NCBI GenBank assembly: GCA_003402345.1
Contig: QFXH01000004.1
Coordinates: 150,835 to 214,834 of the forward strand
DNA: 64,000 nucleotides
From: Candidatus Nitrotoga sp. MKT
GTDB lineage: Bacteria; Pseudomonadota; Gammaproteobacteria; Burkholderiales; Gallionellaceae
Reading direction: 5' to 3'
Below, piece after piece: positions 19,885 to 29,615 of the stretch. The number at the start of each line of letters is the position of its first letter. The stretch's first letter is position 1. The notes under the pieces are model-generated. The model was given only the letters and a program-made list of their open reading frames with translations, was not told the origin of the DNA and searched no databases. The position numbers and the translations under genes were made by a program.

Positions 19885-21089
19885 GATAAACAAATCATAT
19901 TTTTTATTAAATCATTTGCCACTAGACGTGCGGCGGCATCCGCAGTTAACACATCTTCCAACGTATTAACCGTGGTTACCGACAAATCAGCTAGCACATC
20001 TTCTATCAGACGTGGAATGGCAAGAAAAGTAATCTGTTTGTTTAGAAATGCAGCCACGGCAACTTCATTAGCCGCATTTAGCACGGCAGATGCTGTGCCG
20101 CCGGCACGCAAAGCCTGGTAGGCCAATGCTAACCCTGGGAAACGTATGAAATCCGGGGCAATAAAATCAAGGGTAGCTATCTTGAACAGATCTAACGGTT
20201 CTGAACCAGTTTCAATGCGTTCAGGATAAGCCAACGCATAAGCAATTGGGATACGCATGTCCGGGTTGCCAAGCTGCGCCAGTACCGAGCCATCCACATA
20301 TTGCACCAGCGAATGAATAATGCTTTGTGGATGCACTACGACTTGAATCGCATCAGCTGGCGCGTTAAACAACCAGTGTGCCTCAATGATTTCCAGCCCC
20401 TTGTTTATCATAGTAGCGGAATCTACCGAAATCTTGCGTCCCATTACCCAATTAGGGTGCGCACACGCTTGTTCCGGCGTGACATGTTGTAATGCAGATA
20501 ACGTAGTATTGAGGAAAGGACCGCCAGATGCAGTGAGCAAAATTTTACTTACCCCGCTGGCAGATAAACTATCCGTGTGATGACGGGAATAATTATGGGG
20601 CAAAACCTGAAAGATGGCGTTATGCTCACTGTCAATGGGCAACAAAGTAGCGCCAAATTTTTGCACCTCGTCCATGAACACTCGCCCTGCCATTACCAGC
20701 GCTTCTTTATTCGCCAACAAGATTTTCTTGCCTGCGCGTGCAGCAGCCAGTGTAGGACGCAGCCCTGCTGCGCCAACAATAGCCGCCATTACCGTATCCA
20801 CTTCCGGCAGTGACGCAACCTGCTCCAGCGCTGCAGCACCACACAAAACTTCCACATTCAAGCCAGCTCCAGCGATACGCTGTGCCAGCCGCATGGCGGC
20901 CCCCTCATCCAGCAACACAGCATAGCGTGGCGCAAAACGAATACATTGCTCAAACAGAATATTGTCTTGGCACTGTGCAGTGAGTGCCATGATACGGTAC
21001 CGCTCAGGGTGGCGTGCCACGACATCCAATGTACTAGTCCCTATGCTGCCAGTGGAACCAAGTATGGTGAGGTAGCTTATGCTTTTCAT
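19881..21089 (-). CDS. dxr: 1-deoxy-D-xylulose 5-phosphate reductoisomerase
   Basis: 402 residues with the NADPH motif [14 protein letters not shown] at the N-terminus, [12 protein letters not shown], the metal-site segment [13 protein letters not shown] and the [22 protein letters not shown] block. It makes 2-C-methyl-D-erythritol 4-phosphate, the committed step of the MEP isoprenoid pathway. It overlaps cdsA and rseP by 4 bp each. Co-location with uppS links isoprenoid supply to undecaprenyl carrier synthesis. Confidence 0.95.
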   Translation of the reverse strand: MKSISYLTILGSTGSIGTSTLDVVARHPERYRIMALTAQCQDNILFEQCIRFAPRYAVLLDEGAAMRLAQRIAGAGLNVEVLCGAAALEQVASLPEVDTVMAAIVGAAGLRPTLAAARAGKKILLANKEALVMAGRVFMDEVQKFGATLLPIDSEHNAIFQVLPHNYSRHHTDSLSASGVSKILLTASGGPFLNTTLSALQHVTPEQACAHPNWVMGRKISVDSATMINKGLEIIEAHWLFNAPADAIQVVVHPQSIIHSLVQYVDGSVLAQLGNPDMRIPIAYALAYPERIETGSEPLDLFKIATLDFIAPDFIRFPGLALAYQALRAGGTASAVLNAANEVAVAAFLNKQITFLAIPRLIEDVLADLSVTTVNTLEDVLTADAAARLVANDLIKNMICLS

Positions 21090-21907
21090 GCCAACCTTTG
21101 GAGGAGAACCACCATTGCAGCTAATGGCAAAGTGGAGGTCAAGGCATCAATGCGGTCCAGCAGGCCACCATGGCCGGGAAGCAATGCGCCGCTATCCTTA
21201 ACCCCAGCTTGCCGCTTAATAGCCGATTCGAACAAATCACCGATCACTGCCAGTCCCACCCACCCCCAAGATGCTATTAACATACCGGGCAGCGCTCCGT
21301 AATTAGTGAACAGATCGCTTGCCCAAACAATCAGCAATACATACACGGTTGCTCCGAGCAGAGCGCCAAACACTCCTTCCCAAGTCTTACCGGGACTAAT
21401 ATTGGGCGCTAATTTGTTCTTGCCAAATTTACGTCCACTAAAATAAGCAGTTATATCTGCCACCCATACCAACCCCATCACCCCCAATAACCACCAAGGA
21501 TTTTGCATACGCAAATCCATCATTGCCAAGCCCGTCGGTATCAATAGTATCCAACCAGTTAGCATCATCAACAGCGGTTGACGCACTTGCCAACGAACGA
21601 TCAGCCAAAGTGGCACCATGATTAACCATAACAACGCCGACATACCATATATCAGCAGATGCAATGACTCAAGCTGCCAGGGATATTGCGTATCAAGCCA
21701 AACAATGCACAGCATCACAGCCAGAGTCAGCCACAAATAAGCATGAACAGTGTTTCTGGACAGGTTAGATAAGTGCGCCCATTCCAATGATCCTTGCATC
21801 ACAATGATCACTATCAGCACAGCCCATCCTAAAGTAGGCAACCAAAATAGTGCTAACAGAAACGACACCAGCAATATGACGGCTGTGACCACACGCTGTT
21901 TAAGCAT
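21086..21907 (-). CDS. cdsA: Phosphatidate cytidylyltransferase (CDP-diglyceride synthase)
   Basis: About 273 residues with several TM helices and the complete family signature near the C-terminus, [20 protein letters not shown] followed by HGGLLDRID. It forms CDP-diacylglycerol from phosphatidic acid and CTP in the inner membrane. The start is taken at 21907 ([13 protein letters not shown]), overlapping uppS by 8 bp; upstream in-frame ATGs at 21919 and 21949 would extend a charged N-terminus into uppS. Confidence 0.93.
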   Translation of the reverse strand: MLKQRVVTAVILLVSFLLALFWLPTLGWAVLIVIIVMQGSLEWAHLSNLSRNTVHAYLWLTLAVMLCIVWLDTQYPWQLESLHLLIYGMSALLWLIMVPLWLIVRWQVRQPLLMMLTGWILLIPTGLAMMDLRMQNPWWLLGVMGLVWVADITAYFSGRKFGKNKLAPNISPGKTWEGVFGALLGATVYVLLIVWASDLFTNYGALPGMLIASWGWVGLAVIGDLFESAIKRQAGVKDSGALLPGHGGLLDRIDALTSTLPLAAMVVLLQRLA

Positions 21908-22679
21908 TAGTTTTCCCATCTTGCATTCGCTCACTTCGAACTTGTTCACTCGTTCGACCGAAGCGGCGCTCCCGTGCGCAGTAAGACTGGATAGCCAATT
22001 TCAATGCCTCGCCATTAAAGGCGGGCCAAAGCGTATCAGTGAAATATAACTCGGTATAAGCGAGTTGCCAGAGCAAAAAATTGCTGATGCGTTGTTCCCC
22101 GCCAGTGCGGATAAACAAATCCGGCTCAGGCGCATAATGCATAGAGAGATATGCTTCCAGGTCTTCTTCATTAAAACCGCCGGCCAAATCAGGATGCACT
22201 TGCAGCATCGTCTGCATGGCTTGCATAATATCCCAACGTCCGCCGTAGTCGGCAGCAACGGTAAGCGTTAAGCTAACATTGCCCACAGTCAATTGTTCCG
22301 CGTCCAAAATACATTGATTAAGTTTGGCGTTGAACCGGCTACGATCGCCGATTATTTTTAGCCGAATGTTATTTTCGTGCAACTTAGATACTTCACGTTC
22401 AAGCATTTTCAGGAATAACTGCATCAGAAAAGAAACTTCTTCTGCCGGGCGACGCCAGTTCTCACTGCTAAAGGCAAACAGGGTTAGGTATTCAACTCCC
22501 AGTTCGCGGCAAACTTTCACAATCTCGCGTACTGTTTCCACACCGCGCTGATGCCCGGCGATACGTGGTAGAAAACGCTGCTTTGCCCAACGACCATTAC
22601 CATCCATGATGATGGCAATATGGCGTGGCACTTTAGGTACAGCCGGAACGGTGCGGGTAGGGCTTTGAAATAACGCCAT
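21900..22679 (-). CDS. uppS: Undecaprenyl diphosphate synthase
   Basis: 259 residues. HIAIIMDGNGRWAKQR holds the catalytic Asp; further UPP-synthase blocks are GHQRGVETVREIV, LTLFAFSSENWRRP and the C-terminal PDLFIRTGGEQRISNFLLWQ with the YTELYFTDTLWP end. This cis-prenyltransferase makes the C55 lipid carrier for peptidoglycan and surface polysaccharides. It lies about 100 bp after frr. Confidence 0.95.
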   Translation of the reverse strand: MALFQSPTRTVPAVPKVPRHIAIIMDGNGRWAKQRFLPRIAGHQRGVETVREIVKVCRELGVEYLTLFAFSSENWRRPAEEVSFLMQLFLKMLEREVSKLHENNIRLKIIGDRSRFNAKLNQCILDAEQLTVGNVSLTLTVAADYGGRWDIMQAMQTMLQVHPDLAGGFNEEDLEAYLSMHYAPEPDLFIRTGGEQRISNFLLWQLAYTELYFTDTLWPAFNGEALKLAIQSYCARERRFGRTSEQVRSERMQDGKTNA

Positions 22680-22782
22680 TAAGAACCTCTGAAGGAATTT
22701 CGCGAGGACAGCGACCGTTTTGATCGCACAAGCGAGCAGTGCGCCCGCTTTCTCATGGTATGCAACTCCATATGTAGTGCAG

Positions 22783-23340
22783 TTAAACCGCCATTAGGTC
22801 TATCTCTTTTGTGTGCAACAATTTCTCTACTTCTACTACAAAATGGTCAGTAAGTTTTTGTACCTCATCCTGTCCACGACGCTCACCATCTTCGCCAATT
22901 TCTTTATCTTTAAGCAACTTCTTAAGATGTTCATTGGCATCGCGACGTACATTGCGTATAGCCACCTTAGCGCTCTCCGACTCACTACGCACCACTTTGA
23001 TCAAGTCACGGCGACGCTCTTCTGTCAACATTGGCATGGGCACACGAATTAAATCCCCGTTAGTCGCTGGGTTCAGTCCCAAATCAGCGTCACGTATCGC
23101 TTTTTCCACTGCTGAAATCATATTTTTTTCCCACGGTTGTACCCCAATGGTGCGCGAATCAATCAGAGTTACATTGGCAACTTGGCTAATCAACGTGGGA
23201 CTGCCATAATAATCTACAGTCACATGATCCAGAATACCAGTGTGTGCCCTACCAGTACGAATCTTACCGAAATCCACCTTGAGCGTTTCCAGCGTCTTAT
23301 TCATCTTCTGCTCAGCATTTTTTTTGATATCAGAAATCAT
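22783..23340 (-). CDS. frr: Ribosome recycling factor
   Basis: About 185 residues from [20 protein letters not shown], the usual N-terminus (three upstream residues from 23349 are possible). It shows the conserved [36 protein letters not shown] and [20 protein letters not shown] blocks. With EF-G it splits post-termination ribosomes. It sits downstream of pyrH in the order rpsB-tsf-pyrH-frr, which is almost universal in proteobacteria. Confidence 0.95.
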   Translation of the reverse strand: MISDIKKNAEQKMNKTLETLKVDFGKIRTGRAHTGILDHVTVDYYGSPTLISQVANVTLIDSRTIGVQPWEKNMISAVEKAIRDADLGLNPATNGDLIRVPMPMLTEERRRDLIKVVRSESESAKVAIRNVRRDANEHLKKLLKDKEIGEDGERRGQDEVQKLTDHFVVEVEKLLHTKEIDLMAV

Positions 23341-23355
23341 TACATTCATCCTCCA

Positions 23356-24078
23356 TCAGTTACAGTGTACCAGCGTCCCTTCATCCTGCCCCATCACTAC
23401 GCGCTTCAACGCGTCATGTTTGAAGATGCTGAATACAATAATCGGCAAGCTCTGATCACGGCACAAGGTTAGTGCAGTGGCATCCATTACCTTAAGATTT
23501 TTATTAATCGCTTCATCAAAACTCAATTTCTGATAACGGATAGCAGCTGGATCCAGTTTCGGGTCAGCGGTATACACCCCGTCCACCTTAGTCGCCTTAA
23601 TAACAACTTCCGCGTCCATTTCCACACCACGCAGGGCAGCGGCAGTATCAGTAGTGAAAAATGGATTACCGGTGCCGGCAGCAAATATCACCACTTTGCC
23701 ATCTTCTAAGTAGCGCAATGCTTTGCCTCGTATAAATGGTTCAGCCACTTGCTCCAGGTTGAGGGCCGACTGCACCCGACAATCCAAACCGAAGCGTTTC
23801 ATGGCATCCTGCAAGGCCATCGCATTCATCACGGTAGCCAACATTCCCATATAATCGGCGGTAGCGCGATCCATCCCGGCAGCGGCAGGCGCAACGCCAC
23901 GGAAAATATTGCCGCCACCAATCACCACCGCCACCTGTACACCCAACCGAACCACTTCACCAATTTCGCTAACGATACGCTCAATCACAGCACGATTAAT
24001 GCCGTAATTATCATCGCCCATCAGGGCTTCCCCGGAAAGTTTGAGCAGGATGCGTTTGTATGCTGGAGCAGCTGACAT
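23356..24078 (-). CDS. pyrH: Uridylate kinase
   Basis: About 240 residues of the amino-acid kinase fold from [21 protein letters not shown], with [31 protein letters not shown] and the [19 protein letters not shown] nucleotide-site loop. It phosphorylates UMP to UDP. The ATG at 24078, 4 bp after the tsf stop, is chosen over a start at 24117 that would overlap tsf and add 13 residues unlike the family. Confidence 0.95.
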   Translation of the reverse strand: MSAAPAYKRILLKLSGEALMGDDNYGINRAVIERIVSEIGEVVRLGVQVAVVIGGGNIFRGVAPAAAGMDRATADYMGMLATVMNAMALQDAMKRFGLDCRVQSALNLEQVAEPFIRGKALRYLEDGKVVIFAAGTGNPFFTTDTAAALRGVEMDAEVVIKATKVDGVYTADPKLDPAAIRYQKLSFDEAINKNLKVMDATALTLCRDQSLPIIVFSIFKHDALKRVVMGQDEGTLVHCN

Positions 24079-24082
24079 CTGC

Positions 24083-24961
24083 TTATACCTTCGCGGCGGC
24101 AGCAACTTCGGCAGCATAATCCACTACTGCTTTTTCTATACCTTCACCCACCACAAACATCTGGAACGCATTGACCTTCAAACCATGGGTAGACAATAAT
24201 TTTTCTACCAAAATATCAGTATCCTTTACGAAAGGCTGACCCAACAGAGTAACTTCGGCCAAGTACTTGGCAATACGCCCGTCCACCATTTTTTCAACAA
24301 TGTTAGCTGGCTTTCCGCTTTCCGCAGCTTGTGCGGTGTATACCTTACGTTCAGCATCAAGCAATTCCTGGGGTACTTGCTCTTTAGAAACACAAATCGG
24401 CTTGCTCGCAGCGATATGCATCGCTAAATCTTTACCCAATGAATCATCACCACCGCTAATGTCTAAAAGCACACCGATTTTACTGCCGTGCAAATAAGCC
24501 ACCACCTTGCCCGTTGTGCTATAACGCACAAAACGACGCACACTGACATTCTCACCTAACTTCATAATTAATGCCTTACGCGCATCTTCTACACTATCAC
24601 CACCCGCCAATACAACTGAAGATAGAGCCTCAGCGTCACTTGGATTATTTTGTGCAATGGCTTGCGCTAAATTGCTTGCGAATGCCATGAAATTATCATT
24701 CTTTGCCATAAAATCAGTTTCGCAGTTTACTTCCACTAGCGCACCAACCTTACCATCGGCACTGATAAAAGCACTCACCAAACCCTCAGCCGCTACACGC
24801 GAAGCCGCTTTACTAGCCTTGACACCGCTCTTAATGCGCAGCAGCTCTTCAGCAGCTTTGAAGTCGCCATCAGTTTCAACTAGCGCCTTTTTGCAATCCA
24901 TCATGCCGAGACCAGTTGCCTCACGCAGATCTTTTACCATTCCTGCGGTAATTTCCGCCAT
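24083..24961 (-). CDS. tsf: Translation elongation factor Ts
   Basis: About 292 residues from [20 protein letters not shown], with the EF-Tu contact motif [10 protein letters not shown] near residue 80. It exchanges GDP for GTP on EF-Tu. The start at 24961, preceded by GGAGTGG, is supported by the family N-terminus; a longer frame to 25024 would run through the terminator hairpin between rpsB and tsf. Confidence 0.96.
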   Translation of the reverse strand: MAEITAGMVKDLREATGLGMMDCKKALVETDGDFKAAEELLRIKSGVKASKAASRVAAEGLVSAFISADGKVGALVEVNCETDFMAKNDNFMAFASNLAQAIAQNNPSDAEALSSVVLAGGDSVEDARKALIMKLGENVSVRRFVRYSTTGKVVAYLHGSKIGVLLDISGGDDSLGKDLAMHIAASKPICVSKEQVPQELLDAERKVYTAQAAESGKPANIVEKMVDGRIAKYLAEVTLLGQPFVKDTDILVEKLLSTHGLKVNAFQMFVVGEGIEKAVVDYAAEVAAAAKV

Positions 24962-24990
24962 TTCCCACTCCTTCAAAAAGCATAACCTAA

Positions 24991-25014
24991 AAAAAAGGGG
25001 CTCTCGCCCCTTTT
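24991..25014 (-). terminator. Intrinsic terminator/attenuator between rpsB and tsf
   Basis: On the minus strand AAAAGGGGC-GAGA-GCCCCTTTT is followed by further Ts, a standard intrinsic terminator 18 bp after the rpsB stop and 30 bp before tsf. It probably sets the rpsB to tsf ratio by partial termination, as is known at the same position in E. coli. Confidence 0.75.
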
Positions 25015-25032
25015 GACCGATCAAAAAATTGC

Positions 25033-25758
25033 TTACGCCGCCTGTTCTTCAACCTGCGCCACAATTTCATTAAGCGCCTGTTCGCGCCCCTCTAGTACTG
25101 CGTCAGCCATCCCGCGCGCATACAGGCGTATCGCCTGACTAGAGTCGTCGTTACCCGGGATGACATAATCCACACCTAGTGGGGTATGGTTGGTATCTAC
25201 TACACCAATCACCGGGATACTCAGTTTCTGAGCTTCCACGATAGCGCCTTTTTGATAACCAACATCAATCACAAAAATCGCGGTAGGCAGACTCTGCATA
25301 TTCTTAATGCCACCAAGGCTGCGATCGAGCTTTTCCAGCTCGCGTTGCATCATCAAACCCTCTTTTTTGGAAATTTTTTCCATAGCCACACTATCCAACA
25401 TCAAAGCTTCTAGCTCATGTAGACGCTTAACGGATTGCTGTACTGTCTTGAAATTAGTGAGCATACCGCCCAGCCAGCGATAATCAACAAAAGGACTACC
25501 ACAACGGAAAGCCTCTTCTTTAATAATTTCACGCGCTTGGCGCTTAGTTGCAACAAACAATATCGTGCCTTTATTAGCAGCAATCTTGCGCACAAATTTC
25601 AACGCGTCGTTATACATAACAACGGTTTTTTCTAAATTGATAATATGAATTTTGTTGCGATGACCAAAAATAAACGGAGCCATTTTTGGATTCCAATAAC
25701 GGGTTTGATGCCCAAAATGGACACCCGCTTCCAGCATTTGACGCATAATTACAGCCAT
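25033..25758 (-). CDS. rpsB: Small ribosomal subunit protein uS2
   Basis: 241 residues with [37 protein letters not shown], the [14 protein letters not shown] block and [19 protein letters not shown] near the C-terminus. A component of the 30S platform. First gene of the 14-kb minus-strand cluster, with its own promoter and leader upstream. The acidic Glu-rich C-terminal tail is normal for the family. Confidence 0.97.
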   Translation of the reverse strand: MAVIMRQMLEAGVHFGHQTRYWNPKMAPFIFGHRNKIHIINLEKTVVMYNDALKFVRKIAANKGTILFVATKRQAREIIKEEAFRCGSPFVDYRWLGGMLTNFKTVQQSVKRLHELEALMLDSVAMEKISKKEGLMMQRELEKLDRSLGGIKNMQSLPTAIFVIDVGYQKGAIVEAQKLSIPVIGVVDTNHTPLGVDYVIPGNDDSSQAIRLYARGMADAVLEGREQALNEIVAQVEEQAA

Positions 25759-25776
25759 AATTACTCCATGTGTTAA

Positions 25777-25822
25777 GGGTTAAGTCTTCCACCCGTCAGA
25801 TCGACCCTTGCAGGCACCCCAA
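25777..25822 (-). promoter_or_regulatory. Probable rpsB autoregulatory leader (S2 binding element)
   Basis: The minus strand between promoter and rpsB contains GGGGTGCCTGCAAGGGTCGA followed by TCTGACGGGTGGAAG, resembling the conserved proteobacterial rpsB leader RNA to which free S2 is thought to bind. The 5' UTR would be about 110 nt. Recognition is from memory of the leader consensus; structure was not computed. Confidence 0.5.
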
Positions 25823-25876
25823 CATGAACGAGTGTGCGAATTTCCTGCTACTTAAAAAATCAATTGCAGGACACGC

Positions 25877-25905
25877 ATTGTAACCTAAGTGCCCAATCAA
25901 CTCAA
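25877..25905 (-). promoter_or_regulatory. Sigma70 promoter of rpsB
   Basis: On the minus strand TTGAGT (25900-25905) and TACAAT (25877-25882) are separated by 17 bp, about 120 bp upstream of the rpsB start. It is the best promoter match in this stretch. Confidence 0.65.
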
Positions 25906-25927
25906 ATTACGCGGTGTTAGTACTAAA

Positions 25928-25992
25928 TAGAAAGCCCGCTACTTTTGGGAGCACTTCTCCAAGCCTTATCGCCGTACCAATGACGGGCTTTA
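25928..25992. other. Long-range inverted repeat upstream of rpsB promoter
   Basis: AAAGCCCG near 25930 and CGGGCTTT near 25984 could pair around a ~45-nt middle. No gene overlaps it. It may be the terminator of a lost upstream transcript or a small structured element. Confidence 0.3.
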
Positions 25993-26194
25993 GCCCAGTA
26001 AAACGAACTCTATTAACTCAGCATAAAGACTATAGGCTACCGAGTAGTTACAAATACAGGACTTACGCACCGACGCAACCATAACGAAATGATTTTTTAA
26101 CGAATAATAAACATTTCTATTTTAGAAAACAGCAAAGGTTCATACTTGCTAACACCTTAGCTATAACATTAACACTGAAAATCTGCATTCCCCT

Positions 26195-26552
26195 TCACTG
26201 ACTGATCTCAGATTTTTTTGAGCCGGTTCAACTTCATTTTTAATCGCCCGATCTCAAAATATAGAGTCGCTCAAGACTGGCAGATCAATCGGTAGACTTG
26301 AACCGCGCTTAACGTTCAAACAAACTAGATACCCCAACTTGTGGCTCCTTTTCACACATACGACCTATGTCAAATTCACCCCAAACTCCTGGCCACGACA
26401 TTCATCGTCTTGACGCCACGGATCATTTCAAATACGACCGTAACCTTGAACTCGCCACTAAAAATTTTGCGCTTCGGTTCACTCATAAGCTACACCTCAA
26501 TTACACCAAGTTACTACTTCAGTTTATTGTCTTGACTGAGGGTGTCACTTTA
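26195..26552 (-). mobile_element. Relic of an IS3-family element (end plus orfA)
   Basis: On the minus strand the 29-bp end (26524-26552) matches the right terminal repeat of the full-length IS3-family copy at 27405-28757, apart from four mismatches. It is followed by a diverged orfA beginning SEPKRKIFSGEFK and continuing to the orfA/orfB junction, where both copies share GCTCAAAAAAA. The reading frame is broken by frameshifts and stops. orfB and the other end are missing. Divergence from the other copy is substantial, so this is an old, truncated insertion. Confidence 0.7.
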
Positions 26553-26663
26553 CATAGACTTCGGCATCTTTAGTTTTGACAACCTTGCTGCTATACAGCT
26601 AAAGTTGCCTATGCTTACTCTATAAAATATTTTTTATGCTTAAATTATCAAACGGGAAAAATT

Positions 26664-27017
26664 ATGCTCACCACCGATGTTAATAAAAAAACTTATGAAA
26701 CCGACAAAGAAGGTTATCTCGTCAATTTTGACGACTGGAACATAGACATCGCGAAACTCATTGCACAAGCCGAAGAATTGGAAATGACCGATCTCCACTG
26801 GGAGATTATCAATTTTTTGCGCGCTTACTACAAACAACATCAAAGCGCTCCAAATATTCGTGAACTAACCCAAGCCGTCAGCGAGGAATTAGGTGACGAA
26901 AAAGGCAAAAGTCCATACCTGTACGATCTGTTCCCTTCAGGACCTGCGGAACAAGGATGTAAGATCGCAGGGTTACCCAAGCTTTTTGTAGATCCTAATG
27001 CACACACAGTTATTTAA
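26664..27017 (+). CDS. DsrC/TusE-family sulfur-carrier-like protein lacking the C-terminal cysteine
   Basis: A 117-residue protein with the family core: YETDKEGYLVNFDDWN, LHWEIINFLRAYY, SAPNIRELTQ, YLYDLFPSGPAEQGCKIAGLPK. DsrC carries two redox cysteines near the flexible C-terminus and TusE keeps only the last one, which handles sulfur in sulfite reduction or tRNA 2-thiolation. Here Cys99 (the inner one) is present, but the penultimate Cys is absent: after GLPK the tail reads LFVDPNAHTVI. It therefore cannot act as a classical DsrC or TusE, and may be a regulatory paralogue or a gene with a replaced 3' end. It is alone, between two IS relics; no dsr or tus genes are nearby. Confidence 0.8.
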   Translation: MLTTDVNKKTYETDKEGYLVNFDDWNIDIAKLIAQAEELEMTDLHWEIINFLRAYYKQHQSAPNIRELTQAVSEELGDEKGKSPYLYDLFPSGPAEQGCKIAGLPKLFVDPNAHTVI

Positions 27018-27212
27018 GATTAAGTTCTTCTATTTACCTAATTCTTAAGACCTTAAGAGTTTTATATAGCAGGCATTCCTAAAAAACACTCAAAAAAATT
27101 AATTCGTTTTTTCAAAAGATTTCCCCAATTATTTTAAAATTTTTGTTCTGGATTTAGGCGGATGACGGATTTAAGCTCCAAGAAATCTCATCCGACTATT
27201 CTTACATGTAAG

Positions 27213-27404
27213 TTAGCGGGTCTGCTCTCTTAGATAAATACGGCGCAGCAGTCCATTCGTATTTTCGTTCAAACTTCGTTGCCATTTACTATGTAAGTCG
27301 CAGAAATAAACCGCCATCCCAGTTCGTTCAGCTGCATGTATTTCCTCATCTCGCGTCCCTGATCGTAGGTGAAGGTCTTGCGTAGTTCTGGCGGAATTAC
27401 ACTG
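27213..27404 (-). pseudogene. IS30-family transposase, C-terminal remnant (split by IS3)
   Basis: On the minus strand ELRKTFTYDQGREMRKYMQL, then after a 1-bp frameshift GMAVYFCDLHSKWQRSLNEN and TNGLLRR: the hallmark C-terminal catalytic region of IS30 transposases with the Asp and Glu of the DDE triad. The other part lies at 28758 onward; the IS3-family element between them interrupts the frame. The gene is dead because of insertion and frameshift. Confidence 0.8.
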
Positions 27405-28757
27405 TATAGTGGACTCCAATTTTCAGACAATAAATTAAGGTGGTAACTTGGTGTAATTGAGGAGTGGCTTATAAGTGAAGCGAAACGCAAGACATTTACA
27501 GATGATTTCAAGACCAAGGTCGCCCTCGAAGCGATCCGTGGCATCAAAACGGTGAACGTTGTGGCCAGGAGTTTGGGGTGCATCCGACGCAAGTCGGGTT
27601 GTGGAAGAAGGAGCTGCAAGAGCAGGCACCCAGCCTGTTTGATACCAAGCGCGGGCCGAAGCCTGCCGACCCGTCTGCCAGTCCGGAACGGCTGTATTCC
27701 GAGATTGGCCGACTGAAGATGGAGCTGGATTAGCTCAAAAAAAGTCAGGGATCAGCGAGTAGAAAAGCGCAAGCAATGGGTCAGCACCGTCGAACCACTG
27801 GCGCTGACCCGGCAAGGCGAACTGGCAGGTGTCAACCGCTCCACGGTCTATGCGCCGCAAATGGCGGCAAAACCAGATGCGCAGGAATTGACGTTACTGG
27901 CGCTGATTGATGCCGAATACACCCGACATTCGTTTTACGGCAGCCGCAAGATCAAGATTTGCCTGCGTAGCTTGGGGCACAAGATCAACTGCAAGCGGGT
28001 GCAGAGGCTGATGGGCATGATGGAGCTTGCTGGCATGGCACCGGGGCCGAATACCAGCCACCCACACCCGCAGCACAAGGTTTATTATCCGTACCTGCCC
28101 AGAGGCGTGAATGTAATCCGCCCCAATCAGGTATAGAGTATGGACATCACGTACATCCACCTGGTACGCGGGTTCGTGTATTTAGTGGCCGTGATTGACT
28201 GGTACTCGCGTAAAGCGCTGTCGTAGCGGTTATCGAATACGCTGGATAGTGTGTTCTGTGTGAACTGTCTGGAGCAGGCATTACAGGCATATGGAACGCC
28301 CGAGATATTCAATACCGATCAGGGCTGACAATTCACCAGCGAAGCTTTTACTGGCGTGCTGTTAAAAAAAGAAATCCCCATCAGCATGGATAGGCGTGGC
28401 AGGGCACCAGATAATATCTTTGTGGAACGGCTCTGGCGCAGGGTCAAACACGAAGACGTGTATTTGAAAGGCTATGCCACGATGCCTGAATTACTGATGG
28501 GATTGGCAGAATACTTCGTGCATTACAACATGGAAAGACCGCACCAATCACTGGGCTACGGAACACCGGATCATGTATACCGTACCGCAAGAGGCGGCAG
28601 CGCAAGGATTGTGGACAAATACAGTGAAAAAGAAAAAGCTCATCCAGAAATAGAAAAAAAATGAAACCGAAAACCGGGGCAGCGTCGTTCCGCTGCATAA
28701 GGAAGGTTACCCTCTTAAACTCGATGCATTATTGTCTTGACGAAGGGGGCCACTTTA
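27405..28757 (+). mobile_element. Full-length but inactive IS3-family insertion sequence
   Basis: A 1,353-bp element with imperfect 29-bp terminal inverted repeats (27405-27433 and 28729-28757), flanked by a 3-bp direct repeat CTG (27402-27404, 28758-28760). orfA begins SEAKRKTFTDDFKTKVALEA near 27475, is frameshifted, then reads VGLWKKELQEQAPSLFDTKR and GRLKMELD with a stop. orfB (27750-28660) has HSFYGSRKIKICLRSLGHKI, MDITYIHLVRGFVYLVAVID and HYNMERPHQSLGYGTP, so the integrase DDE core is recognisable. Three in-frame stops interrupt orfB, at V*SMDITYI (28134), the ALS*RL site (28226) and DQG*QFTS (28326). It cannot move by itself. Confidence 0.88.
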
Positions 28758-28830
28758 CTGAGCGCTTCACTGAAACCGTCCAAAGCCAATTGCGCCGTGC
28801 CTGTTGAAATGGAACTCTTTCATGTGGGGA
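28758..28830 (-). pseudogene. IS30-family transposase, upstream remnant
   Basis: Minus-strand frame TAQLALDGFSEAL. If the IS3-family element and one CTG are removed, it reads in phase into SVIPPELRKTFTYDQGREM at 27404. This shows it is the other half of the same IS30 transposase. The N-terminal portion of the transposase is not recognisable farther on, so the element had already been truncated. Confidence 0.6.
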
Positions 28831-28846
28831 AATTCTGGGCTGAAAT

Positions 28847-28870
28847 CGTTAGAAAAAAATTTTTCTAACG
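28847..28870 (-). terminator. Candidate terminator hairpin downstream of mobA
   Basis: CGTTAGAAAAA and its exact complement TTTTTCTAACG are separated by 2 nt, 40 bp after the mobA stop. The stem is AT-rich, so efficiency as a terminator is doubtful. Confidence 0.4.
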
Positions 28871-28910
28871 CGTCAACGATCGCAAACAATGTTAGAGAAC
28901 AATTACATCC

Positions 28911-29561
28911 TTATGCGTGGACATTTATTGCAATCTGGTTAGCACGTGCCAAATCATCTAGCGTATTAATATTAGTAAATGCAATTGCATCATCTAATAC
29001 TGCCTCGCTCAAATGTAAAGTTTCTAACCAACTATTTACTTTACGCCCGCCTAAATTTAAATAAGCATCAAGTTTGGGCAGCACGCTCTTATGATAGAGG
29101 GCAATAGTAGGCTGCCGCTTCCCCGCAACGACTGCTACCGATGCCTCCAACGTAGTTATCGTACTAACTGCTTTATATAAACGAACAATCAAATCGTCCG
29201 GCAGAAATGGGGTGTCACAAGGAACACTCGCAACCCAATCATGACGTGCAAGTCGTAGAGCGGACTGTAATCCGGCAAGCGGCCCTACCCAATTCGGGGT
29301 TTGATCGGCAATAACAGGGTAGCCAAAGCACAAATAATCATCATGCACACCATTCGCATTAATCAAAACCTCTTCACTTTGGCGGCTGACAGAATCTGAT
29401 ACCCAGTCAATTAACGCTCGTCCATGCAAAAGTTGTAGACCCTTTGCTCCGCCGATACGAGTACCCAATCCTCCAGCCAGAATTACAGTGGTTATTGCAG
29501 GCCGCGCTGGTTCGAGAAGATCCTCAAATTCAACTTGAGTAACTCTCATAATATATTGCAA
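28911..29561 (-). CDS. mobA: Molybdenum cofactor guanylyltransferase
   Basis: 216 residues; nucleotidyltransferase fold with ITTVILAGGLGTRIGGAKGL (GTP-binding loop, residues ~24-43), WVGPLAGLQSALR and SVPCDTPFLPDDLI. It attaches GMP to molybdopterin to give the bis-MGD cofactor used by nitrate reductases, formate dehydrogenases and relatives. The start may be at 29561 or at the ATG four codons later (MRVTQVEF). It stands alone; no moa or mod genes are nearby. Confidence 0.88.
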   Translation of the reverse strand: MQYIMRVTQVEFEDLLEPARPAITTVILAGGLGTRIGGAKGLQLLHGRALIDWVSDSVSRQSEEVLINANGVHDDYLCFGYPVIADQTPNWVGPLAGLQSALRLARHDWVASVPCDTPFLPDDLIVRLYKAVSTITTLEASVAVVAGKRQPTIALYHKSVLPKLDAYLNLGGRKVNSWLETLHLSEAVLDDAIAFTNINTLDDLARANQIAINVHA

Positions 29562-29615
29562 CTCAGTGCGAATGGCATAAACTGTGTTTACTAAACAAGA
29601 CGAATAGTTTTTGGG

